Assembly: GCF_028826105.1 (NCBI RefSeq)
Contig: NZ_JAQGPL010000001.1
Coordinates: forward strand, 1,576,501 to 1,640,500
DNA: 64,000 nt
Source of the DNA: Paenibacillus humicola
GTDB taxonomy: Bacteria; Bacillota; Bacilli; Paenibacillales; Paenibacillaceae
Direction: 5' to 3'
Of this stretch, positions 1 through 9,522 are shown one piece after another. A program made the translations under genes and the position numbers. Every line of letters starts with the position of its first letter. The stretch's first letter is position 1. The notes under the pieces were generated by a model. The model did not search any database. It had not been told where the DNA came from and was given only the letters and a program-made list of their open reading frames with translations.

Positions 1-235
1 CGAGCGCTTCGAGATAGGCGAACGCTTCCGCGTTCGTGCTGCCGCACATGTCCGGCGACGCCTGCAGACTGACGCAGACGGCGGGCCGCTCCGGCCTGCC
101 GAACAGCCTGCACGCGTTGTCGGCCGTCAGCTGGGCGCAGCGCACCCCGGCCGGTTTCCCGTCCGGCATGCCGGGAATCGGAGACGAGATCGAGACGGCG
201 ATGCAGCAGGCGGCGCAGCCGACCCGGCATTCCAT
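1..235 (-). CDS. YkgJ-family cysteine-cluster protein (3' end outside window)
   Basis: The reverse strand reads from an ATG at 235 to the window edge with no stop (78 codons). The start carries a tight cysteine cluster (C3, C7, C10, C11), followed by a proline/glycine-rich stretch and further cysteines near residues 31, 37, 52 and 63. This is the pattern of the small YkgJ/UPF0153 CxxCxxCC proteins, which probably bind a metal or iron-sulfur cluster; their biochemical role is not established. It begins 10 bp after the stop of the upstream J-like gene, so the two are probably cotranscribed. No good Shine-Dalgarno precedes the ATG, so translation may be coupled. The C-terminus is missing because the window ends. 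Confidence 0.7.
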   Translation of the reverse strand, partial: MECRVGCAACCIAVSISSPIPGMPDGKPAGVRCAQLTADNACRLFGRPERPAVCVSLQASPDMCGSTNAEAFAYLEAL

Positions 236-245
236 GGGTTCGGCG

Positions 246-1157
246 CTACTTTGCCGACGCATAGCGCTCGATGAACTGCACCGCGCTTGCCGTCCGCGTC
301 GAGTCGGCGCGGATGCCGGCGATATATTCCGTGCCCCGGACCTGAAGCTCCTTGATCAGCGGACTGCCGGTAATGTCGATGCCGTACACCTTTTCCGCCG
401 GATCGTCTTCGGTCGTTGCCTTCAGTCCTTTGTCCGCCGCATACGGCTGCAGGGCGGCCGTATCTCCGCTTCCGAGCGGCTTCAGCGCGCCCTGAGCGGC
501 CAGCTTGGCGAAATTGGCCTTGTCGAGCACGTAAACGTCGGACTTGTTCGTGATCAGATCGAGGATGCTTTTCTGGATAAACGCCGTATCCTGCTCGGTC
601 TGAATTTGGGCCGGCACGTACGTCAGGTGGGCGATCACCCGCTTCCAGTCCGGGAACTGGCTCACGATTTTGTCTTCGACCGGCTTCAGGTCGGGATTAA
701 ACGTATCATTGCTTAAATAATTGCCGAAAAACGTAATTTCCAGATTGGCGGGCGGCAGCTTTGCCAGCTCCTCCTGCTTATGCTTGTGATCGATGTAGGC
801 GTTAATGCCGTAAATAATCAAGGCGATGACGGCGATCGCGCCGAGCAGATGAAATTTATAATAGCTGAAAAAATGATCGACCTTCTGCGCGGAACCGGCC
901 ATTTTCCGGTATTTGCCGTACACTTTCTCGTTGTACGCTTCGGACAGCTTCCGCTCCTCCATGTCCAAGATGAGCCGGTAGGCGCGGTTGACCTCGTCAA
1001 TGTCAACGGTTTCATGCTCCGCGGGGTCTCCCCCTTCGCGCTGCTGGCTCGCCCTTGCTCGGCGAATGAGAATGAAATACCGTTTCTCAACCTCCTCCTT
1101 GGCGGCTTCTTCGGGGAGGCCGAGCGTTTCGTAAGCGCTCTTTACGTCTTCTTCCAT
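246..1157 (-). CDS. Membrane-anchored J-domain-like protein
   Basis: About 303 residues from the ATG at 1157. The first 65 residues resemble a J domain (four-helix pattern, ETLGLPEEA opening), but the HPD tripeptide needed to stimulate DnaK is not present where it should be. One hydrophobic segment follows at about residues 120-142 (FHLLGAIAVIALIIYG), then a roughly 160-residue soluble C-terminal domain that I do not recognise. The likely topology is a cytoplasmic J-like head, one membrane helix and an external C-terminal domain. I chose the ATG at 1157 because AAGGTGA sits about 6 bp before it; an in-frame GTG at 1211 and an ATG at 1172 are alternatives. The next gene starts 10 bp downstream. 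Confidence 0.72.
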   Translation of the reverse strand: MEEDVKSAYETLGLPEEAAKEEVEKRYFILIRRARASQQREGGDPAEHETVDIDEVNRAYRLILDMEERKLSEAYNEKVYGKYRKMAGSAQKVDHFFSYYKFHLLGAIAVIALIIYGINAYIDHKHKQEELAKLPPANLEITFFGNYLSNDTFNPDLKPVEDKIVSQFPDWKRVIAHLTYVPAQIQTEQDTAFIQKSILDLITNKSDVYVLDKANFAKLAAQGALKPLGSGDTAALQPYAADKGLKATTEDDPAEKVYGIDITGSPLIKELQVRGTEYIAGIRADSTRTASAVQFIERYASAK

Positions 1158-1264
1158 CGCGTTCACCTTCATCTTTTCGGATTCAACATAATTCTTAGTA
1201 TACTTGGTCACGGGTCCGCACGCCAGTTTTCTCCCGCCCGCTCGCTACGGCCGCGAAAGTCATT

Positions 1265-1270
1265 TATAAT
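1265..1270. promoter_or_regulatory. TATAAT-type -10 box in divergent intergenic region
   Basis: A perfect TATAAT lies between the divergent J-like gene and cardiolipin synthase, 44 bp before the TTG start of the latter. No good -35 box is found at 16-18 bp on either strand, so this is only a candidate. Confidence 0.3.
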
Positions 1271-1313
1271 AGTGGGGCGACATACAGAGAGGTACAGGGG
1301 GGCGGCGAAAAGC

Positions 1314-2759
1314 TTGCTGCAAAATGTATATGCCGTATTAACCATTATCAACGTGCCGCTTGCGGTAACGGTTATCCTGCTCGAAAGGCGCAACGTGAGC
1401 GCGACGTGGGCGTGGCTCATGGTGCTGCTTTTTTTTCCCGTCCTGGGCTTCGGCATTTATTTGATTCTGGGGCAAAACTTGAGCAATCTTAAGCTGTACA
1501 ACATTAACCGGCGCAACCGGCAGGCGATATTGGAGCTGATCGACAGCCAGCGCGAGCACTTCCGCAACAACGATATCGTGTTTAACGATCCCGAAGCCGC
1601 GAATTACCGGGACATGATGTACATGAACCTCAGCAGCGGCTACGCGCTCTATACGCAGAACAACGAGATCGACATTTTTACGGAGGGCAACGACAAGTTC
1701 GAAGCGCTCTTCCGCGATATCGAGCATGCCGAGAATCATATCCATCTGATGTATTACACCGTCCAGAACGACAAGCTCGGAGCGAGACTTGTCGAGGCGC
1801 TGGCCCGCAAGGCCGCGCAAGGCGTGCAGGTCCGGTTCTTGTTCGACGATATCGGCAGCTCGGGGCTGCCGCGGCATTTCTTCGACGGGCTGCGAAGGGC
1901 GGGCGGCGAGGCGGCGGCTTTTTTTCCGTCGCGCATTCCCTACGTCAATATCCGCGTCAATTACCGGAACCACCGGAAGCTCGTCATCGTCGACGGCAAA
2001 ATCGGCTACATCGGCGGCTTTAACGTCGGCGACGAATATTTGGGGCTCGACCGCAGATTCGGCTATTGGCGGGATACGCATCTGCGCATCCGCGGCGGCG
2101 GCGTGCTGCACATGCAGGCGCTGTTCATGCTCGACTGGAATCTGGCGTCCCCGCACAAGCTGATCGAACGGTACGACCCGGTGCTGTTTCCCGACCTGAA
2201 GAGCGGCGGAACGGTCGGCGTGCAGATCGTATCGAGCGGACCGAACCAGACGACGGAACAGATCAAGAACGTGTACCTCAAGCTGATCCATTCGGCGAAA
2301 GATACGATCTTCATCCAGACGCCTTATTTCATCCCGGACGAAAGTCTGCTCACCGCGCTCAAAATGGCCGCGCTCTCCGGCGTGGACGTCCGGCTCATGC
2401 TGCCGGGCAGGCCCGACCACAAGATGGTGTACTGGGCGTCGTTCTCTTACCTGGGCGAGCTGCTCGATGCGGGCATGAAATGCTACCTGTACGAAAAAGG
2501 GTTCCTGCACGCCAAAATGATCGTCGCGGACGGAAAGGTCGCCTCGGTCGGCACGGCGAACGTGGATATCCGCAGCTTCAAGCTCAACTTCGAGGTGAAT
2601 GCGGTCATTTACGATACCGGGACGGCCTGCCGCCTGAAGGGCGTGTTCGAGGAGGATCTTAAGCTGTGCAGGGAGCTGACGAGCGAGGAATACCGGAAGC
2701 GGCCGCGCCTGCAGCGGTTCAGGGAATCATGCACGAGGCTGCTGTCGCCGATCCTGTAA
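1314..2759 (+). CDS. cls: Cardiolipin synthase
   Basis: Membrane enzyme that joins two phosphatidylglycerol molecules into cardiolipin plus glycerol. The product is 481 residues, the usual length. The N-terminus has two membrane helices (about residues 5-20 and 28-48). Two phospholipase-D HKD motifs follow: H220-K222-D227 (HRKLVIVD) and H399-K401-D406 (HAKMIVAD), both with the normal downstream GG/GT-N pattern. The reading frame is open far upstream, but homology begins at the LQNVYAVLTI segment, so I place the start at TTG 1314, about 11 bp after a G-rich AGGGGGG site. It is divergent from the J-like gene and appears monocistronic. Confidence 0.9.
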   Translation: MLQNVYAVLTIINVPLAVTVILLERRNVSATWAWLMVLLFFPVLGFGIYLILGQNLSNLKLYNINRRNRQAILELIDSQREHFRNNDIVFNDPEAANYRDMMYMNLSSGYALYTQNNEIDIFTEGNDKFEALFRDIEHAENHIHLMYYTVQNDKLGARLVEALARKAAQGVQVRFLFDDIGSSGLPRHFFDGLRRAGGEAAAFFPSRIPYVNIRVNYRNHRKLVIVDGKIGYIGGFNVGDEYLGLDRRFGYWRDTHLRIRGGGVLHMQALFMLDWNLASPHKLIERYDPVLFPDLKSGGTVGVQIVSSGPNQTTEQIKNVYLKLIHSAKDTIFIQTPYFIPDESLLTALKMAALSGVDVRLMLPGRPDHKMVYWASFSYLGELLDAGMKCYLYEKGFLHAKMIVADGKVASVGTANVDIRSFKLNFEVNAVIYDTGTACRLKGVFEEDLKLCRELTSEEYRKRPRLQRFRESCTRLLSPIL

Positions 2760-2926
2760 TGGGGTGGCGGCAGCCGGCCCGGCCGTCATTCGGCAGGCGT
2801 CCCATACAGTCGCATGGAATGAAGGCACTTATTTGATACCGGACATCAATAATGTTCTATTTCATCTTGTACCGGGTTGGACTATAATGTTGCCAAAACC
2901 AATAGAAAAGCAGGTGCATATCGTTC

Positions 2927-3913
2927 ATGACCCGTAAATTACGCTGGGGTATCGTCGGGTGCGCGGGTATCGCGATCCGTTCTGTTATCCCGGGCATTAT
3001 GCAGTCCGCGACCGGCGAGGTGTCCGCGATTGCCAGCCGCGGAATCGCCAAGGCGGAGGAGACTGCCGCCAGGTTCAATATCCCGAAAACGTACGGCAGC
3101 TACGAAGAGCTTCTCGCCGACGGCGAAATTGATGCCGTTTACATTCCGCTGCCGAACCATTTGCATATGGAGTGGACGATCAAAGCGCTCGAAGCCGGCA
3201 AGCACGTGCTGTGCGAGAAGCCGATCGCGCTGAACGCCGAAGAGGCTGCGCGGATGGCCGAGACAAGCCTCCGCACGGGCCGCTATTTGGCCGAAGCGTT
3301 CATGTACCGCCACCAGCCCCGCTACGACCGCATCAAGGAGCTGATCAAGAGCGGCGAAATCGGCGAGCTGCGCGGCATACACGGCACGTTCACGTTCAAT
3401 AACGCCGCCGCCGACAGCAATGTGCGTTTTCGTAAAGATTGGGGAGGCGGCGGGCTGTTCGACGTCGGCTGCTATCCGATCAGCGCGGCCAGGCTGATTT
3501 TGGAGACGGAGCCGGAAGCGGTTACCGTGCATGCGCTGCTGTCGCCGAAGCACGACAACGTCGACATGATGGCGTCGGGGCTCGTGGAATTTCCGGGCAG
3601 CGTGGCGCTGACGTTCGACTGCGGCATGTGGGCGGCGTTTCGCAACACGCTTGAAATATTAGGCACCGACGGCCGGATCGAGCTGCCGCACGCCTATATC
3701 GGCGACGGCACTTATTACGTCCACACAAAGGACGGCAAACGCAAGGAGACGCAGCCCGAGATGAATCAATATGCGCTGCAGGCGGACGATTTTGCCGCCG
3801 TCGTTTGGGGCGAGCATCCGCCGCGCTTTACGCCCGAGGACGCCGTGGCGAACATGCGCGTGCTCGACGCATGCCTGGAATCGGCTTATGATCGCAAACG
3901 CGTAACGTTATAG
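2927..3913 (+). CDS. Gfo/Idh/MocA family oxidoreductase
   Basis: NAD(P)-dependent sugar or polyol dehydrogenase family, 328 residues. The N-terminal Rossmann fold begins GIVGCAGIA at residues 8-16. The family's E97-K98-P99 motif, whose lysine is catalytic, is present. The C-terminal alpha/beta domain contains GGGGLFDVGCYP. The sequence resembles the dihydrodiol/D-xylose 1-dehydrogenase branch, but the substrate cannot be read from sequence. AGGTG precedes the ATG. The aldo/keto reductase gene starts 12 bp after the stop, and an esterase overlaps that one, so three genes form an operon that probably processes a carbohydrate ester or glycoside. A TATAAT at 2883-2888 could be the -10 box, with no clear -35. 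Confidence 0.85.
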   Translation: MTRKLRWGIVGCAGIAIRSVIPGIMQSATGEVSAIASRGIAKAEETAARFNIPKTYGSYEELLADGEIDAVYIPLPNHLHMEWTIKALEAGKHVLCEKPIALNAEEAARMAETSLRTGRYLAEAFMYRHQPRYDRIKELIKSGEIGELRGIHGTFTFNNAAADSNVRFRKDWGGGGLFDVGCYPISAARLILETEPEAVTVHALLSPKHDNVDMMASGLVEFPGSVALTFDCGMWAAFRNTLEILGTDGRIELPHAYIGDGTYYVHTKDGKRKETQPEMNQYALQADDFAAVVWGEHPPRFTPEDAVANMRVLDACLESAYDRKRVTL

Positions 3914-3925
3914 GAGGAGAAACGA

Positions 3926-4858
3926 ATGAGAACGATTGCACTGCCGGGACTGAAGATGAACGTGACCCAGCTGATTATGGGGTCGGACTATTTTTCGCCG
4001 GATGTATACGATCTGGTGCGCGACAATTTGGATGCGTTTACGGCCATCGGCGGCAACACGATCGATACCGCTTACATCTACAGCGGCGGCCGGAGCGAGC
4101 AGGCGATCGGCATGTGGCTGGAGGAGCGGGGCAACCGCGCCAGCATCAACGTCTGGACGAAAGGCGCCCATCCGAATAAGGAAGGCGTGCGCGTCAAGAA
4201 GGAATTTATCGACGAGGAGCTGAAGATCAGCCTCGACCGGCTGCGCACCGACTACGTCGATCTGTATGCGCTCCACCGCGACGATCCGAACGTTCCGGTC
4301 GGGCACATTCTGGAAGCGCTGAACGAGCATGTCGAAGCGGGACGCATCCTGTGCTTCGGGGCGTCGAACTGGTCGACGGCGCGGCTCGAGGAAGCGAACC
4401 GTTATGCGGCCGAGCACGGCCTGCGCGGCTTCGATTTCAGCAGCCCGAACCTGAGCCTCGCCAAGGCGAAGGAGCCGTATTGGAAAGACTGCGTCAGCGT
4501 CGACGAGCCGATGATGAAGTGGCATGAGCAGAGCGGACTGCCGATTTTCTCCTGGTCGTCGCAGGCGCGCGGCTTCTTTACCGGTCGGTTTACGCCGGAG
4601 GACCGTTCTGACGCCGATCTCGTTCGCGTATTTTATAATGATGAGAACTGGGAACGCTATCGCCGGGCCGAGCAGCTCGGCAAGGAGAAGGGCAAATCGA
4701 CGATTCAAATCGCGCTTGCTTATGTGCTGAACCAATCGTTCCCGACAGGGGCGATTATCGGGGCGCGCAACAAGGCGGAGATGGAATCGTGTCTGGATGC
4801 AACGACGATTGAGCTGACGAGGGAGGAAATCGAATGGCTGGATCTGCGGGCGAACTAA
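3926..4858 (+). CDS. Aldo/keto reductase
   Basis: NADPH-dependent (beta/alpha)8-barrel oxidoreductase, 310 residues. Family landmarks are visible: NTIDTAYIYSGG with D47 and Y52 of the catalytic tetrad, the lysine strand VWTKGAHP, the histidine strand DLYALHRDD, and the C-terminal nucleotide-binding segment ending in GAIIGARNKAE. The start follows a strong TAGGAGGAG. It lies 12 bp after an oxidoreductase gene and overlaps the following esterase by 25 bp, so translation of the three is probably coupled. The substrate is unknown; the neighbours suggest a sugar-derived carbonyl. Confidence 0.87.
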   Translation: MRTIALPGLKMNVTQLIMGSDYFSPDVYDLVRDNLDAFTAIGGNTIDTAYIYSGGRSEQAIGMWLEERGNRASINVWTKGAHPNKEGVRVKKEFIDEELKISLDRLRTDYVDLYALHRDDPNVPVGHILEALNEHVEAGRILCFGASNWSTARLEEANRYAAEHGLRGFDFSSPNLSLAKAKEPYWKDCVSVDEPMMKWHEQSGLPIFSWSSQARGFFTGRFTPEDRSDADLVRVFYNDENWERYRRAEQLGKEKGKSTIQIALAYVLNQSFPTGAIIGARNKAEMESCLDATTIELTREEIEWLDLRAN

Positions 4859-5643
4859 TTGAGCTATGGCCGGAAGGCGCGCCGCTTGCGCAGGGGAACG
4901 GGGACGAAGACCGTCCGGCGCTGACGCCGTATCTCGTGCAGGGCGGCGGAACCGGCGCGGTTATCGTTTGCCCCGGCGGCGGCTACGGCATGCGGGCGGC
5001 GCATGAAGGCGAACCGATCGCGCAGTGGCTGAACGGCCTCGGCGTCTCGGCGTTCGTCCTGCGCTACCGCGTGGCGCCTTACCGCTACCCGTCCGCGCTC
5101 AAGGATGCCCAGCGGGCGGTTCGCCACGTGCGGCTGCATGCCGCGGAATGGGGCATCGACCCGGCCAAAATCGGCATCCTCGGCTTCTCGGCGGGCGGTC
5201 ATTTGACGGCAACCGCGAGCGTATTGTTCGATCAGGGCGCCCCGGAGGCGGCGGACCCTGTCGAACGGCAGTCGTGCCGCCCGGATCTCAGCATTTTGTG
5301 TTATCCGGTCATCTCGCTCGACACGCGATACGCCCACGGCGGCTCGCGCACCAATTTGCTCGGGCCGGAGCCGGCCGAAGAGATGGTGGAGCTGCTCAGC
5401 GCCGAGCGTCAAGTAAAGCCGGACACGCCGCCGGCATTCATTTGGCATACGGCGGACGACGGAGCCGTGCCGGTGGAGAACGCGCTGCTTTACGCGTCCG
5501 CGCTGGCCGCGGCGAAGGTGCCGTTCGATCTGCACGTGTACGAGAAAGGCCGGCACGGCCTCGGTCTTGCCGGCGAAGACCCGCACGTGGCGTCCTGGAC
5601 GACCGTTTGCGGGCTATGGCTCAAGCGGTACGATTTTTATTGA
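4834..5643 (+). CDS. Alpha/beta hydrolase (acetylxylan-esterase-like)
   Basis: 269-residue serine hydrolase. The oxyanion-hole segment VCPGGGYG, the nucleophile elbow G-F-S119-A-G-G, an acidic segment HTADDGAVP near residue 208 and H241 in GRHGLGL form a normal catalytic set. This is the BD-FAE/acetylxylan-esterase-like branch that removes acyl groups from sugars. There is no signal peptide, so it acts in the cytoplasm. The start lies inside the upstream aldo/keto reductase, preceded by GAGGAAA. The cluster would release and then oxidise or reduce a deacylated sugar; that is inference from context. Confidence 0.82.
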   Translation: MAGSAGELIELWPEGAPLAQGNGDEDRPALTPYLVQGGGTGAVIVCPGGGYGMRAAHEGEPIAQWLNGLGVSAFVLRYRVAPYRYPSALKDAQRAVRHVRLHAAEWGIDPAKIGILGFSAGGHLTATASVLFDQGAPEAADPVERQSCRPDLSILCYPVISLDTRYAHGGSRTNLLGPEPAEEMVELLSAERQVKPDTPPAFIWHTADDGAVPVENALLYASALAAAKVPFDLHVYEKGRHGLGLAGEDPHVASWTTVCGLWLKRYDFY

Positions 5644-5683
5644 CGAGACAGCAGCAGTCCCTTGACGGACGGTGGAGCGGAGT

Positions 5684-5730
5684 AAAATCCGGCCCCGGCC
5701 GGCAAGGGATTTTGTCCGTGTGCCTTTTTT
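5684..5730 (+). terminator. Candidate intrinsic terminator after esterase operon
   Basis: The arms AAAATCC and GGATTTT enclose GC-rich GGCC repeats and are followed by a T-rich stretch at 5724-5731. The stem is short, so confidence is moderate. The rest of 5644-5945 shows no coding sequence. Confidence 0.4.
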
Positions 5731-5945
5731 TCGTTTTCCCTGTTCCAAACGGAGGAAAATGGGTTTAATATTAAATTGCGCTTTTTTTTAGAATACTAAG
5801 CACATCGTGGTTACCGCTTGGATTTGCCTTAGGGGTTCAAGCGGGAAGATTGCCTCGCCGCCAAATGACGGCCCGGTATCGCTTGTAAGGGCAAGCTTCG
5901 GCCTGCCTGGCTGATACAAGGAAACATGCGGGAGGAGATGGAGGA

Positions 5946-7703
5946 TTGAAGCCGCAGCGATTGTTGTTTCATTATGTCAAAGCTAACGGCCATTTTTACG
6001 CGCTGGCGGTCATCCTGACGATGATCGCCAACGTTGCGCAATCGTATTACCCGAAGCTGATCGGAAGCTTTACCGACCAGCTCAATCGCGAGCAGCTCAC
6101 GAAAGCGGATATCGTGAATTACAGCCTTATGCTGCTCGGCGTCGCGCTGGCCTTCGGCCTGCTGGCAGGCATCGGGCAGTATATTATTATGAGGCTTGGA
6201 AGGCGGTTCGAGTTTTATACGCGGAACCGGCTGTTCAGCCATTTTACGCTGCTCAGCGAAAATTACTACTCGAAGCACGGCGTCGGCAAATGGCTCAGCT
6301 ACGTCATGAACGACGTAACGAGCGTGCGCGAGTCGATCTCGATGGGCATCAACCAGACGGCAAACGCGACGATGCTGATCATTTCCGCAATCATCATGAT
6401 GCTGATCAGCGATATTCCGCTTTATCTCATAGCGGTTTGCGTGTTCCCGCTGCTTTTCATCCCCTGGCTCGTTACGAGATTCGGGCCGGTCATCCGCCAG
6501 CGCTCGCTTAAGGTGCAAGAGTCGCTCGGCACGATGACGGAATCGGCGGAGGAGCAGTTCGGGGGCATCCGGGTGACGAAAAAATTCGCCGTCGAGCCGA
6601 TTATGATCGACCGGTTCGGGGCGACGGTAGAGCGGATCCGCGACAATCAGCTGCGGCTGGTGCGGGTATCGTCGCTTTTTCAGGCACTTATCCCGTTCAT
6701 CGGAGCGATTTCGTTCATTATTACGATAGTGTTCGGCGGATATTTGACTATCCACCAGCGGATCTCGATCGGCAGCTTCGTCGCCTTGACGCTGTATATC
6801 CGGATGATGGTCAACCCGCTGCAGCAGATCGGCAATGTCATTAACACGATGCAGCGCTCAAAAGCGTCGCTTGTCCGCATTAACGACCTGCTGTCCGTCA
6901 CGCCGGATATCAGCGAGTCGGAGGGTGCGCGCGAGATCGAGTTTAACCGGGCGGAAATTCGCATCCGCCATTTGACGTACGCGTACCCGGATTCGGCTCG
7001 GGAAGCGCTTCACGACATCGATATTACCGTAAAGCCGGGCAAAACGCTCGCCGTTATCGGACGGACGGGAAGCGGCAAAACGACGCTCATGAAGCTGCTG
7101 CTTCGCGTCTACGACCCGCCGGCCGGCACGATTCTGATCGGCGGCACGGATGTGCGCGATCTGAAACTCGAAAATTTGCGGGAACAGATCGCTTACGTGC
7201 CGCAGGACGGGTTTCTGTTCAGCACGACGATCCGCGACAACATCGCATTTTTTCGCCGCGACAGCTCGCTGGATAAGGTCGAGCGTGCGGCGAAGCATGC
7301 GCAGATTTACGACAGCATCGTCGAGTTTCCGGAGAAATTCGAAACGCATCTCGGCGAGCGAGGCATTACGCTGTCCGGCGGCCAGCGTCAGCGCACGAGC
7401 CTGGCCCGCGGCCTGATCAAGAACGCGCCGGTGATTATATTGGACGACAGCGTCAGCGCCGTCGACGCCGTCACCGAGACGAACATCATCGCGACGATCC
7501 GCAAGGAGCGGGCGAACAAAACGACGATCCTGATCGCCCACCGGATCAGCGCGATTGCGCACGCCGACGAAATCGTCGTGCTTGACGAGGGACGCATCGT
7601 GCAGCGCGGCACGCACCAGCAGCTGCTTGCGCAGAAGGGGCTTTATGCCGAGCTGCATGCCATACAAGAGGAGGGGAGCCGTCATGAAAGCCATGTCCGT
7701 TAA
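5946..7703 (+). CDS. ABC exporter half-transporter, degenerate-site subunit
   Basis: 585-residue fusion of a six-helix transmembrane domain (residues 15-320) and an ATPase domain. Walker A (GRTGSGKTT) is near 372-380, and a canonical LSGGQ signature is near 476. In Walker B the catalytic glutamate is replaced by aspartate (ILDD, D501), the hallmark of the degenerate-site partner in heterodimeric exporters such as BmrC/YheI. The TTG start is preceded by GGAGGAGATGGAGGA. The partner gene overlaps by 20 bp. Together they should form a heterodimeric multidrug or lipid exporter; the cargo is not predictable. Confidence 0.85.
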   Translation: MKPQRLLFHYVKANGHFYALAVILTMIANVAQSYYPKLIGSFTDQLNREQLTKADIVNYSLMLLGVALAFGLLAGIGQYIIMRLGRRFEFYTRNRLFSHFTLLSENYYSKHGVGKWLSYVMNDVTSVRESISMGINQTANATMLIISAIIMMLISDIPLYLIAVCVFPLLFIPWLVTRFGPVIRQRSLKVQESLGTMTESAEEQFGGIRVTKKFAVEPIMIDRFGATVERIRDNQLRLVRVSSLFQALIPFIGAISFIITIVFGGYLTIHQRISIGSFVALTLYIRMMVNPLQQIGNVINTMQRSKASLVRINDLLSVTPDISESEGAREIEFNRAEIRIRHLTYAYPDSAREALHDIDITVKPGKTLAVIGRTGSGKTTLMKLLLRVYDPPAGTILIGGTDVRDLKLENLREQIAYVPQDGFLFSTTIRDNIAFFRRDSSLDKVERAAKHAQIYDSIVEFPEKFETHLGERGITLSGGQRQRTSLARGLIKNAPVIILDDSVSAVDAVTETNIIATIRKERANKTTILIAHRISAIAHADEIVVLDEGRIVQRGTHQQLLAQKGLYAELHAIQEEGSRHESHVR

Positions 7704-9522
7704 GCAGGGAATTCAGGAGGAAGCGGCCCCTGGACCGGAACGCGGGGCGGAGCCGAAGTCGGCCGGGGGCAAGGAGATGATCCGGTTTTTATACCGGTAT
7801 GTCAAGCCGCACCGGGTTACGTTTTTACTTGTCGTCTGCTGTACGATCATCGCCATCGCCGCGGACCTGCTGCAGCCGTACCTGATGAAAATCGCGATCG
7901 ACGACAATTTGATGGTCGGCCGGAACGATTTTCGCACGATTCTGACGATCGGCGGCGTCTATTTGGGCCTCTCGGTCGGCAGCCTGGTGTTTACGTATTT
8001 GCAGAACAATCTGCTGCAGTTCGCCGGTCAAAGCATCGTCGCCCGCGTCCGCAAGGAGCTGTTCACGCATATTTCGCGGTTGTCGATGCCGTTCTTCGAC
8101 CGGATGCCGACGGGCAGCCTGATCACGCACGTCTCGAGCGATACCGAGACGCTCAACCAGTTTTTTACGCAGGTTGTGCTGAGTGTCATTCGGGACGGCT
8201 TGACGCTCGTGATGATTCTGGTCATGATGTTCCATCTCGATCCGCGGCTGGCGCTCTACTGCATGGTGCTGCTGCCGATTATCGCGGGCATCGCCATCGC
8301 GTTCCGCTCTTACATGCGCAAGACGTATCAGCTGACGCGCACCCGGCTGTCGCGCCTGATCGCCTTCGTGGCGGAAAATTTGGCCGGCATGAGCCTTATC
8401 CAGGCGTTCCACCAGGAGAAGGAGCAGGAACGGCAGTTCAGGGAGCGCAACAGCTCCTATTTCAGCGCCAACCTGCGGGAAATCAAAACGAACGTGCTGT
8501 TTAACCGTTCCTTCGATCTGCTCGGCAATATGTCGATTGCTTTCGTCACCTGGCTCGGCGGCTACGCGGTGCTCGGGCATACGATCGAATTCGGCGTATT
8601 ATACGCGTTCATTACGTATATCCGGCAGTTTTTCCAGCCGATCAACTCGATCACGCAGCAGTGGAACACGCTCCAATCGACGTCCGTATCGGTCGGCCGG
8701 ATCTGGAACCTGTTCTCCGTCTCGCCCGAGATCAAGGAGCGCGAAACGGAGATTCCGCTCGAAGCGCCGAAAGTACAGGGCCGGATCGACTTCAACCGGA
8801 TCAAATTCGGCTACAGCCCGGACGAACCGGTGCTGCACGATCTCGATCTGCATATCCGGCCGGGCGAAATGATCGGCGTCGTCGGCACGACCGGCGCGGG
8901 GAAAAGCACGCTGATCAGCCTGCTTTGCCGCTTCTACGATACGCAGAAGGGCAGCGTCACGATCGACGGCGTCGATATTCGCGACATTCCGCAGCCTTCG
9001 CTGCACCGGATCGTCGGCCTCGTCCAGCAGGAGCCGTATCTCTACTCCGGCAGCATCGTCGATAACGTCCGCCTGTTCGACGAGACGATCTCCCGCGAGG
9101 ACGTCATTCGCGCCTGCAAATTCGTCGGCGCCGACGCCATTATCCGGCAGAAGAAAGACGGCTACGACACGCGGCTGTCGGAGCGGGGCAGCGGATTGTC
9201 GGCGGGCGAGCGGCAGCTCATTTCGTTCGCGCGGATTATCGTGTTCCAGCCGAAGGTGCTCATTCTCGACGAAGCGACCGCCAATCTCGACTCGCAGACG
9301 GAGCAGCTGATCCAGTCGGCGCTGGAAGCGGTGTCCAAAGGACGGACGACGATCGTCATCGCGCACCGGCTGTCGACGATTATGCAGGCGGACCGCATCA
9401 TCGTCATGCGCAGCGGGCGGATCGTCGAAGAAGGCACGCACGAGCAGCTGCTGCGCCAAAAAGGCTACTACGAGCAGCTTTACCTGCACTCGCAGGGAAG
9501 AAGCAAGGTGGAAGCAGGCTAG
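7684..9522 (+). CDS. ABC exporter half-transporter, catalytic-site subunit
   Basis: 612-residue transmembrane-ATPase fusion resembling BmrD/YheH. The start is the ATG at 7684, inside the end of the partner gene, after GAGGGGAGCC. The membrane domain spans about residues 40-330. Walker A is GTTGAGKST near 401-409, and Walker B has the catalytic glutamate E530 (ILDEAT). Its signature motif is LSAGE (505-509) instead of LSGGQ, so it complements the partner. One composite ATP site pairs Asp501 with LSAGE and is degenerate; the other pairs Glu530 with LSGGQ and is competent. The first 35 residues form a charged leader absent from many homologues. Confidence 0.86.
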   Translation: MKAMSVKQGIQEEAAPGPERGAEPKSAGGKEMIRFLYRYVKPHRVTFLLVVCCTIIAIAADLLQPYLMKIAIDDNLMVGRNDFRTILTIGGVYLGLSVGSLVFTYLQNNLLQFAGQSIVARVRKELFTHISRLSMPFFDRMPTGSLITHVSSDTETLNQFFTQVVLSVIRDGLTLVMILVMMFHLDPRLALYCMVLLPIIAGIAIAFRSYMRKTYQLTRTRLSRLIAFVAENLAGMSLIQAFHQEKEQERQFRERNSSYFSANLREIKTNVLFNRSFDLLGNMSIAFVTWLGGYAVLGHTIEFGVLYAFITYIRQFFQPINSITQQWNTLQSTSVSVGRIWNLFSVSPEIKERETEIPLEAPKVQGRIDFNRIKFGYSPDEPVLHDLDLHIRPGEMIGVVGTTGAGKSTLISLLCRFYDTQKGSVTIDGVDIRDIPQPSLHRIVGLVQQEPYLYSGSIVDNVRLFDETISREDVIRACKFVGADAIIRQKKDGYDTRLSERGSGLSAGERQLISFARIIVFQPKVLILDEATANLDSQTEQLIQSALEAVSKGRTTIVIAHRLSTIMQADRIIVMRSGRIVEEGTHEQLLRQKGYYEQLYLHSQGRSKVEAG

